Origin: a virus
DNA length: 34,842 nt
Virus record (IMG/VR): IMGVR_UViG_3300043811_000028
Coordinates: 1 to 34,842 of that record
Direction: 5' to 3' (one strand)
The notes under the pieces were generated by a model that saw only the letters and a program-made list of their open reading frames with translations, was not told the DNA's origin and searched no databases. This document shows positions 15,596 to 21,160 of this stretch, in pieces. A program made the position numbers and the translations under genes. Numbering within the stretch: the stretch's first letter is position 1; the number at the start of each line of letters is the position of its first letter.

Positions 15596-16380
15596 TATTT
15601 GAACGTACCCGCTTTCATCCTTGCTCTGATACTTGCAGTATCTTGAGCACCTGAATTACTAACTGGCGTGCTTTTAACCTGACCTAGTGTCCTAGGTGCC
15701 TGGGAGGCTTTTGAATCGCCACCACCGATCAAAGCATGCGACAGTTTCACAATTTCTGACGCTTGATCTAGAGGGTGGAGTTTGGATATTCGGAGGAGCT
15801 CATCTTTGTTCTTACCGAGCTTGTAGAGAGTTTCACCGGCACTACCTGGTCCCGTTTTGGGTAGGAGCAACGAAGCATCTCGCATGTGGCCAGTAAAGGG
15901 GCTATGTTCGCCTCTCACTACCTCATCAAAGTCGTCATATTTGTCGGATACAGTATCAAGATGTCTATGAAGATCTTGATATTGCCGATGAACATGAGCG
16001 GCTTGCTCCGCTTGTTTAGCTTTGTTCTCTTCCATTTCCTTGTGTCGGAGAGCATAGCTAACTGCCTTGTGAATCTGCTCATCTACATGAGGCATCGAGC
16101 CGTCATTGTAGGGGTTTGACTGGTCAGAGTTTTCAGCGTTTGGCTGAGCCTGTCTAGATTGCATGTCCGCCATCCTAGCGTGCAACTCACGAATTTCCCT
16201 ATCGTGAGCCCTCTTTTGTTGTTTCAGACGTTTCTGAACATAAAGAGGATCGTTAACATTCTCACCACCTTTGGAGTCGCTATCTTCGGATATTTCCGCA
16301 GCAGCTTCCTTCGGCTCACCTACACTGTCCATCACTTCACCAGCAAGCTCATCCTGAACTTGACCTTGAGCGCTTTCCAT
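15595..16380 (-). CDS. Scaffolding protein
   Basis: 261 residues. Start at MESAQGQ, with GGAG 7 bases before; the in-frame ATG 18 bases earlier has only an A-run in front. Composition fits phage scaffold: acidic N-terminus, long charged helical middle (KRLKQQKRAHDREIRELHAR, ~47-66; HKAVSYALRHKEMEENKAKQ, ~104-123), a Gly/Pro break and a basic C-terminus ending RMKAGTFK. The C-terminal basic helix-turn-helix is where P22 scaffold (303 residues) binds coat. Its gene lies between portal and coat, the usual position. It guides procapsid assembly and exits before DNA packaging. Confidence 0.75.
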   Translation of the reverse strand: MESAQGQVQDELAGEVMDSVGEPKEAAAEISEDSDSKGGENVNDPLYVQKRLKQQKRAHDREIRELHARMADMQSRQAQPNAENSDQSNPYNDGSMPHVDEQIHKAVSYALRHKEMEENKAKQAEQAAHVHRQYQDLHRHLDTVSDKYDDFDEVVRGEHSPFTGHMRDASLLLPKTGPGSAGETLYKLGKNKDELLRISKLHPLDQASEIVKLSHALIGGGDSKASQAPRTLGQVKSTPVSNSGAQDTASIRARMKAGTFK

Positions 16381-16409
16381 ATCGTCTCCACTCGGCATTT
16401 TTTTTGCCC

Positions 16410-16428
16410 CGAACTATTAGGCAGTTCG
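16410..16428. other. Small hairpin in the scaffold leader
   Basis: CGAACT and AGTTCG arms (6 bp) around a 7-base loop, about 30 bases before the scaffold start on the minus strand. No T-run follows, so it is probably a leader structure rather than a terminator. Confidence 0.4.
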
Positions 16429-16438
16429 TGTGCCCCGC

Positions 16439-16451
16439 AACAATCCTTGTT
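16439..16451 (-). promoter_or_regulatory. AGGA-loop hairpin in the scaffold leader
   Basis: AACA and TGTT arms, or AACAA and TTGTT with a tight loop, around AGGAT. It lies about 60 nt upstream of the scaffold start and is not itself next to a start codon. The flank TAACAAGGATTGTT resembles the hairpins at 4787 and 29296. Confidence 0.5.
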
Positions 16452-16504
16452 ACGTATTCAATGATTGTAAGAGTGTTAAATTTAAAAACATCAACACAGA
16501 TACA

Positions 16505-16520
16505 TATCTATATATAGATA
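16505..16520. other. Perfect 16-bp A/T palindrome between portal and scaffold
   Basis: TATCTATATATAGATA reads the same on both strands. It lies just after the portal stop. It may be a protein-binding site or a cruciform; A/T richness makes chance palindromes more likely, so this is only a candidate. Confidence 0.35.
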
Positions 16521-16523
16521 CAA

Positions 16524-18653
16524 TTACCTATTCTTTTCCTTGTTACCGGAAACATGTAAATCAGACATAATCTTCGCAATGCGTGCCGAGAAATCCATAT
16601 CCGCTTTTGCCATGTCGATCTTATTTTTCTGCATATCCATACCCATATCACTCGCAAGCTTTTTGGCGTTCATGATCAACTCAGCTTTTTCAAGTTCATG
16701 CTTTTCCTGTCTAATACGTAATTCTTCTGCACGTTCCTGTAATTGGGATTGTTTGATCTGCATTTCTTGCTGCATCATTTGCTCTTCTGGTGATGGTGGT
16801 TGCGGTGGTAATTCCTTACCCTCTTCCTTCGCCAAGATTTGTGGAGGTACCATCGATTTAAAGCGCTCTGCCATTTGTGGCATGAACTGTACATCTAAGT
16901 TCTTAGCCCAAAGATCGGCAATTAGCGGAAATGATTGCGGGAAGGCTTGCAATGTTTGTTGCATAAATTCCAATGCAATATCTTTTTGCACTGCAAAAGA
17001 TGGTCCCGTATCGATTTCAATATCAAACTCACCAGCAGTAATAACATTGGATTTTGTTCCGTCTTTTTCTTCTTTATTTAAAACAACAGATTCAGTGCGC
17101 CCATCAGGCTTTGAAACAACCATATGACGCTCATCATCACCAGCAATATATGGCAATAGATCTAAAACAACTCTGCCACCTTGTTCGATTGCTTGATTGA
17201 GATTATCAAAGAATACGTACGCACTCATTGAGCCTTCCATCTTGCGCTCACGACGAGCTTTCCCTGAAATATCTTTACCTTGCAGCGCTTCAGTTTCAGA
17301 GAATCCAAGTATCTCTCTAATATCTTGGCCACCACGTTGGAAATTCTGTAGGAGACCTTGCGACAATTCCCAAGCCGGTTGCTTCATAGGCATTGCGCCA
17401 GTTTTCGGATCGGGTTTTGCGCGCAAGATACCCATTTGTAACTCTGGATTACGCCAATCTTGCTCATAACCAATGATATTATCGGGTGTTCCTAGCCATT
17501 GTTCGCGTCTACGGTTCTTAATTTCAGCGGCAATTTCGGAACCCACGTAGTTAATAAACTTCTGCGCATCACGGGCTTCATGAATAAATGATTTAGTGTA
17601 TTGACGACCTTCAATGTAATAACTATCGCCATCCACAAAGATAATAGGCAATTGTTTAGAAGGCCACTCGCTGAAATCAATAATCTGATCGCGAATCATA
17701 CGATAATGCATGATGCGATAATCTTGGGACTGACGCTCACTAACGATTTTAGGAATGCCATTCTCAATAATATTACGCGCTTCACCTTCACCAGCTATTT
17801 CACGCTGTAACTTGTGCTTTTCCTGCATCACCTTCCACTCGTCTTGAGTGGCGGTGCGACCGTCCGATAATTTGTACAGAATGAAGCTATACCATTCCTT
17901 AACAAAGTAATCGCAAACTGTAATGGTGTCCCGCGTTTGCCATTGGAAATCCAGCAGCATGTATGGATCAATGTAAGATGTCGGATTGGTAACAAATGGA
18001 TAGGTAGCAAAGAACTCATCGCGACTAAATACATAATATCTGGCACAGAAGTTACCATCACCTTTATGTGGTTTGAGCGCACAGGGATCAAAGACAGTAC
18101 GCGTAGCATCAGGAATCATTTCATAGCGGATAATTTGATTAAATTGTTTCGGAGACTCATAATCCAAACATATTTGGAACGCACCAAAACCCATCATGAG
18201 GGCTGATTTGAATGCAGTTTGATATACTAGATCATTTTGACTTTGATACGATATCGTACGTACTAGGTCTGCTCTTAGGTTTATCTGCTCCTGAGTTGCC
18301 TTGCCAGTTAAAGATCGTACTAAAAGGTCTGGCTTATTTTTTCGTTGTTCTCCTGCTACTTTTTTCGTAGAATCGTACAACTTATTGAACGTCATGGCAG
18401 GCTTAAATAATCGCGTAAATTCTGAACGCTCTACCGCGGTCCACTGATCTCTCAAGACAAAGTTCATATCATCCTTACCGCGGGTGATATTCTCTTGAAA
18501 GTAACTATTCCAGGTATTGAGATGCTTGTTTGCTTGAGTTAAAACTTGGTTTTCATCAATGCCAGCCTCATTGAGCATGTCAACTCGGCGCGCTTCCATT
18601 TCATTGATTTTTTCAACAGATAAGGTTTTATAGTCAGATAATTCGCGTTCCAT
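16524..18653 (-). CDS. Portal protein, P22 gp1-like
   Basis: 709 residues (P22 gp1: 725). Start set at MERELSDYKTL because AAGGAT lies 9 bases before it; the earlier ATG is only one base after that site. Features of the P22-type portal family: AWNxxxxxxxxxxGxxxNFxxxxQW-like beginning (NSYFQENITRGKDDMNFVLRDQW, in two parts), a DPNAxxxxFxxxRY-like strand, and a long helical, Gln-rich C-terminal barrel (EEQMMQQEMQIKQSQLQER, about 635-653). It forms the dodecameric ring through which DNA is packaged and ejected. Directly follows terminase-side accessory genes and precedes scaffold. Confidence 0.85.
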   Translation of the reverse strand: MERELSDYKTLSVEKINEMEARRVDMLNEAGIDENQVLTQANKHLNTWNSYFQENITRGKDDMNFVLRDQWTAVERSEFTRLFKPAMTFNKLYDSTKKVAGEQRKNKPDLLVRSLTGKATQEQINLRADLVRTISYQSQNDLVYQTAFKSALMMGFGAFQICLDYESPKQFNQIIRYEMIPDATRTVFDPCALKPHKGDGNFCARYYVFSRDEFFATYPFVTNPTSYIDPYMLLDFQWQTRDTITVCDYFVKEWYSFILYKLSDGRTATQDEWKVMQEKHKLQREIAGEGEARNIIENGIPKIVSERQSQDYRIMHYRMIRDQIIDFSEWPSKQLPIIFVDGDSYYIEGRQYTKSFIHEARDAQKFINYVGSEIAAEIKNRRREQWLGTPDNIIGYEQDWRNPELQMGILRAKPDPKTGAMPMKQPAWELSQGLLQNFQRGGQDIREILGFSETEALQGKDISGKARRERKMEGSMSAYVFFDNLNQAIEQGGRVVLDLLPYIAGDDERHMVVSKPDGRTESVVLNKEEKDGTKSNVITAGEFDIEIDTGPSFAVQKDIALEFMQQTLQAFPQSFPLIADLWAKNLDVQFMPQMAERFKSMVPPQILAKEEGKELPPQPPSPEEQMMQQEMQIKQSQLQERAEELRIRQEKHELEKAELIMNAKKLASDMGMDMQKNKIDMAKADMDFSARIAKIMSDLHVSGNKEKNR

Positions 18654-18673
18654 GATTACCATCCTTGGTTATC
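18654..18673 (-). promoter_or_regulatory. AAGGAT-loop hairpin at the start of the portal gene
   Basis: GATAACC and GGTAATC arms (6 of 7 pairs) around AAGGAT. The 3' arm directly abuts the ATG at 18651-18653. Together with the hairpin at 18684 the portal leader has two AGGA loops about 30 nt apart. Confidence 0.65.
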
Positions 18674-18683
18674 GGGGATATAC

Positions 18684-18702
18684 GTCAGCAATCCTTGCTA
18701 AC
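18684..18702 (-). promoter_or_regulatory. AGGA-loop hairpin upstream of the portal gene
   Basis: On the RNA, GUUAGCA and UGCUGAC arms (7 pairs, one G-U) around AGGAU. It lies about 31 nt upstream of the portal start and does not serve a start codon of its own. Confidence 0.6.
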
Positions 18703-18717
18703 AGTGCTACTATTCTA

Positions 18718-18912
18718 CTAAGATTCGGTCAAAATTGCATCGTCTTTTGGCGGATCAGGTAATGGCATCCAATGTGTAACATTATCAATTAGAAATTCAT
18801 TATCTTGAAACACAGATATTTCTATATAATCGCTAGCATATCCATGCGCCCATACAAGCACACCTTGTGTTTGTATGGGCAATCTATCTTTAACGCTTAT
18901 CCATTCACTCAT
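18718..18912 (-). CDS. DUF551-like protein, paralogue 1
   Basis: 64 residues. EWISVKDRLP at the N-terminus and HWMPLPDPPK near the C-terminus are the two signature blocks of the DUF551 family, common in phages and without known function. A second member is encoded at 21794-22006. The ribosome site lies within a strong hairpin (18916-18935), so initiation may depend on translation of the gene before it. Confidence 0.8.
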   Translation of the reverse strand: MSEWISVKDRLPIQTQGVLVWAHGYASDYIEISVFQDNEFLIDNVTHWMPLPDPPKDDAILTES

Positions 18913-18915
18913 TTC

Positions 18916-18935
18916 AGCACCATATTAATGGTGCT
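18916..18935 (-). promoter_or_regulatory. Strong hairpin covering the ribosome site of the 18718-18912 gene
   Basis: AGCACCAT and ATGGTGCT arms (8 bp, perfect) around a 4-base loop, 3 bases before the ATG. Here GGUG, the only Shine-Dalgarno-like string, is inside the stem rather than in the loop, the opposite of the AGGA-loop hairpins. No T-run follows. Ribosomes finishing the 18954-19124 gene could open it. Confidence 0.55.
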
Positions 18936-18953
18936 AATACTAACGCTAAAAGT

Positions 18954-19124
18954 TTAAGTTTCATTTTTTTCATCCGCTAATTTTAAAGTAATTTCTGTTA
19001 TTTCTTTTAAAAGATCGCATAAATTATCACTGGCTATATATCGATATTTACCATCATTTAAAATGTCAGCCGTAAATTCATTATTAAAATTTTCTGATCT
19101 TATTTCTATTCTTATTTTTTTCAT
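18954..19124 (-). CDS. 56-residue hypothetical protein
   Basis: Begins MKKIRIEIRSENF, then a strand-turn-strand (LNDGKYRYIAS) and an amphipathic helix (LCDLLKEITEITLKLADE). It begins 10 bases after the upstream stop; its ribosome site (GTGATGAG) is modest. Codon use and length fit the small genes around it. Not recognised. Confidence 0.6.
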   Translation of the reverse strand: MKKIRIEIRSENFNNEFTADILNDGKYRYIASDNLCDLLKEITEITLKLADEKNET

Positions 19125-19133
19125 CTCATCACG

Positions 19134-19466
19134 TCAATAACAGGCTGTACAGTTAATAGAATTTTGTAAAATAGGATTACCATGAGGACAAAATTTCAAT
19201 TCCTGTCGAGGATGAATCATAGGTTGAATTGGCGCAGTCATACCATTTAACAATTTAGATATTACCGTTTCAAGATGATTTATTTTATTTAATAACTCTT
19301 CGGTATGAGAGAGTTCAGGAACAAAACATGTGCTAGCTGATAAATTACCTTTGAATATAATTTCAGTTTTGTAAATCCATCCTCCTGGTACTTTATAGCG
19401 TGTTATAGAACTATAAGGATCATGAAATATTAAATCCCAAAAATCTTCTTTGTTTTCTTCTGTCAT
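19134..19466 (-). CDS. Hypothetical protein with C-terminal Cys/His cluster
   Basis: 110 residues. An N-terminal acidic aromatic part (EDFWDLIFHDPYSS) leads to a coiled helix (LLNKINHLETVISKLLNG, ~70-87) and an end with CPHG and CTAC, which could form a single zinc site. Shine-Dalgarno AAGGG about 8 bases before ATG, next to a 12-base A/T palindrome. It lies just after the HNH gene. Function unknown. Confidence 0.6.
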   Translation of the reverse strand: MTEENKEDFWDLIFHDPYSSITRYKVPGGWIYKTEIIFKGNLSASTCFVPELSHTEELLNKINHLETVISKLLNGMTAPIQPMIHPRQELKFCPHGNPILQNSINCTACY

Positions 19467-19511
19467 TTTCTAACCCTTATAATTATAAAATCTTTGCAAC
19501 GAGGCCGTGAT

Positions 19512-19958
19512 TCAAGAATGATGTTCTTTATGGTGACACTTAGCACATAACCATCTTACATCTAATGGTTTGCTGTAATCATCATGATGAGCATGTATTC
19601 TATTAGTTTTTTCGCATTTTTCGCATGGTTCTGCTATTAACTTTCCAGACTTTATTGCGTTTCTAACAATGCGATGAACTTCAGCTTTTTCAGGATATCG
19701 AGATTCATAAATCTTTTTATATCTAACCCGATCTTTTGTTAAGCCGCCTTTCCATGCATTATTATTTTCACCTTTTGCATTAGAGCCAACTTTGTTTCCA
19801 TTAGAAATATTTAAACATTTTCTTGAACAAAACAATCCCTGTCCAACGCGAACCCTATAAGGCATTGTTTTAAAATTACCATTACAGTTTAAACATATTC
19901 TATCAACCCAGTTTTTAGTGGGCTTTCGAGGTTCATGTTTTCTAAATTTCTCTATCAT
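19512..19958 (-). CDS. HNH endonuclease, homing type
   Basis: 148 residues. The N-terminal part has a zinc-binding pair CLNC...FCSRKC (~23-50) followed by the GENNNAWKGG block typical of phage HNH homing enzymes. The C-terminal HNH core has CEKCEK (~118-123), IHAHHDDYSKPLDVRWLC and CHHKEHH, giving the Cys4 and catalytic HH of the fold. Such enzymes cut DNA at or near a phage target and spread their own gene. No strong ribosome site is visible; the RNA array directly upstream ends 12-13 bases before its ATG. Neither an intron core nor an intein is seen, so it appears free-standing. Confidence 0.85.
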   Translation of the reverse strand: MIEKFRKHEPRKPTKNWVDRICLNCNGNFKTMPYRVRVGQGLFCSRKCLNISNGNKVGSNAKGENNNAWKGGLTKDRVRYKKIYESRYPEKAEVHRIVRNAIKSGKLIAEPCEKCEKTNRIHAHHDDYSKPLDVRWLCAKCHHKEHHS

Positions 19959-19984
19959 AGCGCCGCTCGTTGCATAAAATTGGT

Positions 19985-20094
19985 GGCTCTCTAGCCATCT
20001 ATATCAATTGCTTTGATCATAGTATTCTCGGCCGAGTCAACAATCAGTAGAATCAATAAGTGACAACATACTTTCGCGCGTGTCATCGAGAGCC
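19985..20094 (-). ncRNA. RNA array domain D5 (acceptor-like stem plus ACCA)
   Basis: Closing stem GGCTCTC/GAGAGCC (7 bp, perfect), followed by ACCA at 19984-19981. Inside: TGACA/TGTCA, ATTCT/AGAAT, and a hairpin CTAT(G)ATCAA/TTGATATAG with a bulged G. Multibranched and 110 bases long, so too large for a plain tRNA, and no TTCRA T-loop is seen. Confidence 0.55.
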
Positions 20095-20104
20095 ATAAAC
20101 TGGT

Positions 20105-20170
20105 GCCCGATCTCTCTAAATCTTCATAGAAACATGTGGCCAACATTACTACTCATTAAAGAAATCGGGC
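20105..20170 (-). ncRNA. RNA array domain D4 (tRNA-sized, acceptor-like stem plus ACCA)
   Basis: Closing stem GCCCGAT/ATCGGGC (7 bp, perfect), followed by ACCA at 20104-20101. With ACCA it is 70 bases. A central hairpin ATGT(TGGCC)ACAT and TCTT/AAGA or TCTA/TAGA pairings are possible. No canonical D-loop GG, U33 or T-loop could be placed, so it is tRNA-like at the ends only. Confidence 0.55.
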
Positions 20171-20181
20171 ATAAAATTGGT

Positions 20182-20248
20182 GGCCTATTTTCCTTTGTCC
20201 GTTCTGTTTAATAGAGAGCTTCGTCCTCTCAACAAAGTATCGTCGGCC
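20182..20248 (-). ncRNA. RNA array domain D3 (GGCC stem plus ACCA)
   Basis: Closing GGCC/GGCC (4 bp; 5 of 7 if extended), then symmetrical 7-base strands, CTTTGT/ACAAAG (6 bp) and GAGAG/CTCTC (5 bp) with a 7-base loop. Followed by ACCA at 20181-20178. An elongated hairpin rather than a cloverleaf. Confidence 0.5.
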
Positions 20249-20257
20249 ATAAATCTT

Positions 20258-20380
20258 GCTGTGACTGTGTTCTCATCGTAGTTAGCTTGGAGAACTCTAC
20301 GCTATGCCTATGCATTTCGAGGCGTTACTCTCTCATCAGGCTTTAAATGCTAACCTAGACCTACCTATATCACTCACAGC
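20258..20380 (-). ncRNA. RNA array domain D2 enclosing the hammerhead
   Basis: Closing stem GCTGTGA/TCACAGC (7 bp, perfect) brackets the hammerhead ribozyme at 20281-20354. It is followed by AAGATTTAT, which resembles the TTTAT linkers after D3-D5 but lacks ACCA. Confidence 0.6.
20281..20354 (-). ncRNA. Hammerhead ribozyme, type I arrangement
   Basis: On the minus strand: stem I 5' strand GTTAGC...GC; core CTGATGA (20339-20333); stem II GAG/CTC with an 8-base loop; core GAA; stem III ATGC/GCAT closed by ATAG; then A17 and stem I 3' strand GC...GCTAAC. All core nucleotides (CUGAUGA, GAA, A15.1-U16.1, H17) are present. GTTAGC/GCTAAC gives six perfect outer pairs, with an internal loop in stem I, where hammerheads usually have tertiary contacts. 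Predicted cleavage is after A at 20303. Cleavage would separate the Tad2-like mRNA from the D3-D5 array and HNH mRNA, leaving a 5'-OH end on the latter. Stem II is short (3 bp), the main weakness. Confidence 0.85.
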
Positions 20381-20409
20381 TCGGGTAGGAAACGCTCGTT
20401 AAAATCTTA

Positions 20410-20467
20410 GGCGATAGATGCGGCTATCATATCACTCGAAGTAGTTTATGACAGGTGCACTATCGCC
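20410..20467 (-). ncRNA. RNA array domain D1 (long hairpin after the Tad2-like gene)
   Basis: GGCGATAG/CTATCGCC (8 bp) extended by TGC/GCA after a one-base bulge, then CTGTCAT/ATGATAG (7 pairs, one G-U) and a small apical stem. It begins 11 bases after the Tad2-like stop. TAAGATTTT follows, so it might act as a weak terminator or 3' stabiliser; the T-run is short and offset. No known self-cleaving core was found in it. Confidence 0.6.
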
Positions 20468-20478
20468 CATCTACACAA

Positions 20479-20757
20479 CTAAGCAGCCGTTGGCGCAGCG
20501 GGCGCTACCGGCGCAGCAGGAGGAGCAATAGCAGCACTAACAGCAGCTTGTTCTACAATCTTCCAATCTGTTGCTAAAATATCAGTCAAAGTGGAATTAC
20601 CAAAAAAGTTAGTAAGTTGTGAACTTGGTTGGTGTAATGCTTTAATAATATATTGCATGCCAGGAAGCAATACTAAATATTCTCCTGACGCTGCCCAAAT
20701 CTCACGTGCCAATAATTCACCTTGTTGTAATGCTTCAACTGCTTCTAAAAAGTTCAT
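20479..20757 (-). CDS. Tad2-like protein (DUF2829), candidate anti-Thoeris nucleotide sponge
   Basis: 92 residues. MNFLEAVEALQQGELLAREIW at the N-terminus (in its parts: a helix EALxxG then a basic-aromatic strand) and LATDWKIVE near residue 65 are the beginning and end blocks of the DUF2829/Tad2 family, typically 'F.EAL..LK.GK.V.R.GW' and 'D.LA.DW.IV'. Tad2 proteins bind cyclic ADP-ribose-type signals and block Thoeris; some also bind other cyclic nucleotides. An Ala/Pro-rich tail (~70-92) is an addition to the usual core. The second of two ATGs is preferred because AAAGGAG lies 7 bases before it. Just upstream of the RNA array. Confidence 0.7.
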   Translation of the reverse strand: MNFLEAVEALQQGELLAREIWAASGEYLVLLPGMQYIIKALHQPSSQLTNFFGNSTLTDILATDWKIVEQAAVSAAIAPPAAPVAPAAPTAA

Positions 20758-20801
20758 CATACATCTCCTTTAAGTTTAAGTTAGTCTTCCTTGATTTAAG
20801 T

Positions 20802-21005
20802 TTAATAACGTCTATTATGTTGTAACATCATTTCCACTTTATCCAAAACAGCAGGATGAAGTTTATTTAATTTAGCCCTAAATTCATATAAATGATCTAT
20901 GGCTAATTTTAAATCCTCTTGTTCATTACGTTCATAACGATCATCGCTACACACATTTTGAGCTAGTGTAGGTCTCATAGATGCACAATTTAAAGTTCCT
21001 AGCAT
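20802..21005 (-). CDS. Small hypothetical phage protein
   Basis: 67 residues; its stop is 45 bases before the Tad2-like gene. N-terminal Cys-containing part, then a long helix (NEQEDLKLAIDHLYEFRAKLNKLHP in segments) ending in MMLQHNRRY. Shine-Dalgarno GGGGAAG, and its ATG overlaps the end of the upstream gene by one base. No family recognised. Confidence 0.6.
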   Translation of the reverse strand: MLGTLNCASMRPTLAQNVCSDDRYERNEQEDLKLAIDHLYEFRAKLNKLHPAVLDKVEMMLQHNRRY

Positions 21006-21160
21006 TATTTCTTCCCCTTCTTTTTCTTACGCTTCTCACCGGCTTCACTATAAGCAATCGCTACACTTTGCTTTTGTGGCTTGCCAGCAGCCATTTCTCG
21101 CTTCACATTCTCTCCAAACCCCTTACGAGACTTTGCAGCACTTCCCTTCACTAACGGCAT
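21005..21160 (-). CDS. Internally initiated KGxx-like basic protein (nested in frame)
   Basis: 51 residues starting at MPLVKG, in frame with the end of the DUF3310 gene. AAAGGAG stands 8 bases before this ATG, and the protein has the size and sequence of a free-standing phage family (GKPQKQSVAIAYSEAG, lysine-rich C-terminus). The bases of the ribosome site are read as STKRRSK in the long product. Confidence 0.7.
   Translation of the reverse strand: MPLVKGSAAKSRKGFGENVKREMAAGKPQKQSVAIAYSEAGEKRKKKKGKK

Larger units (their letters stand above)
19959..20478 (-). ncRNA. 520-base protein-free region holding a five-domain structured RNA array
   Basis: No frame of note lies here on either strand. 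Read on the minus strand it divides into five domains, each closed by a long-range stem: D1 20410-20467 (8 bp), D2 20258-20380 (7 bp, containing a hammerhead), D3 20182-20248 (4 bp), D4 20105-20170 (7 bp), D5 19985-20094 (7 bp). Short A/T-rich linkers ending TTTAT separate D2 to D5 and follow D5. D3, D4 and D5 are each followed by ACCA. The array is in the same orientation as the genes on both sides and is probably part of their transcript. It matches no RNA family that I can name as a whole. Confidence 0.7.

Noticed and set aside
15696-16464. Plus-strand frames opposite the scaffold gene
   Set aside because: Shadow frames; the minus strand encodes a typical scaffold with good start and order.
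16540-17127. 195-residue plus-strand frame opposite the portal gene
   Set aside because: Complement of a well-supported portal gene; no ribosome site, cysteine-rich shadow composition.
18914-18964. 16-residue frame MKLKLLALVLAPLIWC as a lipoprotein or lysis gene
   Set aside because: It has a signal-like start but no mature part, overlaps the upstream gene and is largely the stem of a perfect hairpin. Reported only as a possible leader frame.
20105-20170. D4 as an ordinary tRNA gene
   Set aside because: The 7-bp acceptor-like stem and ACCA fit, but the interior is about 6 bases short. No D-loop GG, no U33 in any 7-base loop and no TTCRA T-loop could be placed. Kept as tRNA-like only.
20182-20248. 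RNA array as a CsrB/RsmY-type CsrA sponge
   Set aside because: GGA occurs in D3, but D4 and D5 lack GGA-loop hairpins, so it does not look like a sponge despite the CsrA-like sites elsewhere.
20410-20467. D1 as a second self-cleaving ribozyme (twister, pistol or hammerhead)
   Set aside because: No conserved core of these families was found; it is a long hairpin with small internal loops.
19512-20478. RNA plus HNH gene as an IscB/HEARO-type guide RNA system or a group I intron
   Set aside because: The HNH protein is 148 residues with no RuvC part, so it is not IscB. No group I core elements or interrupted gene were seen on either side.
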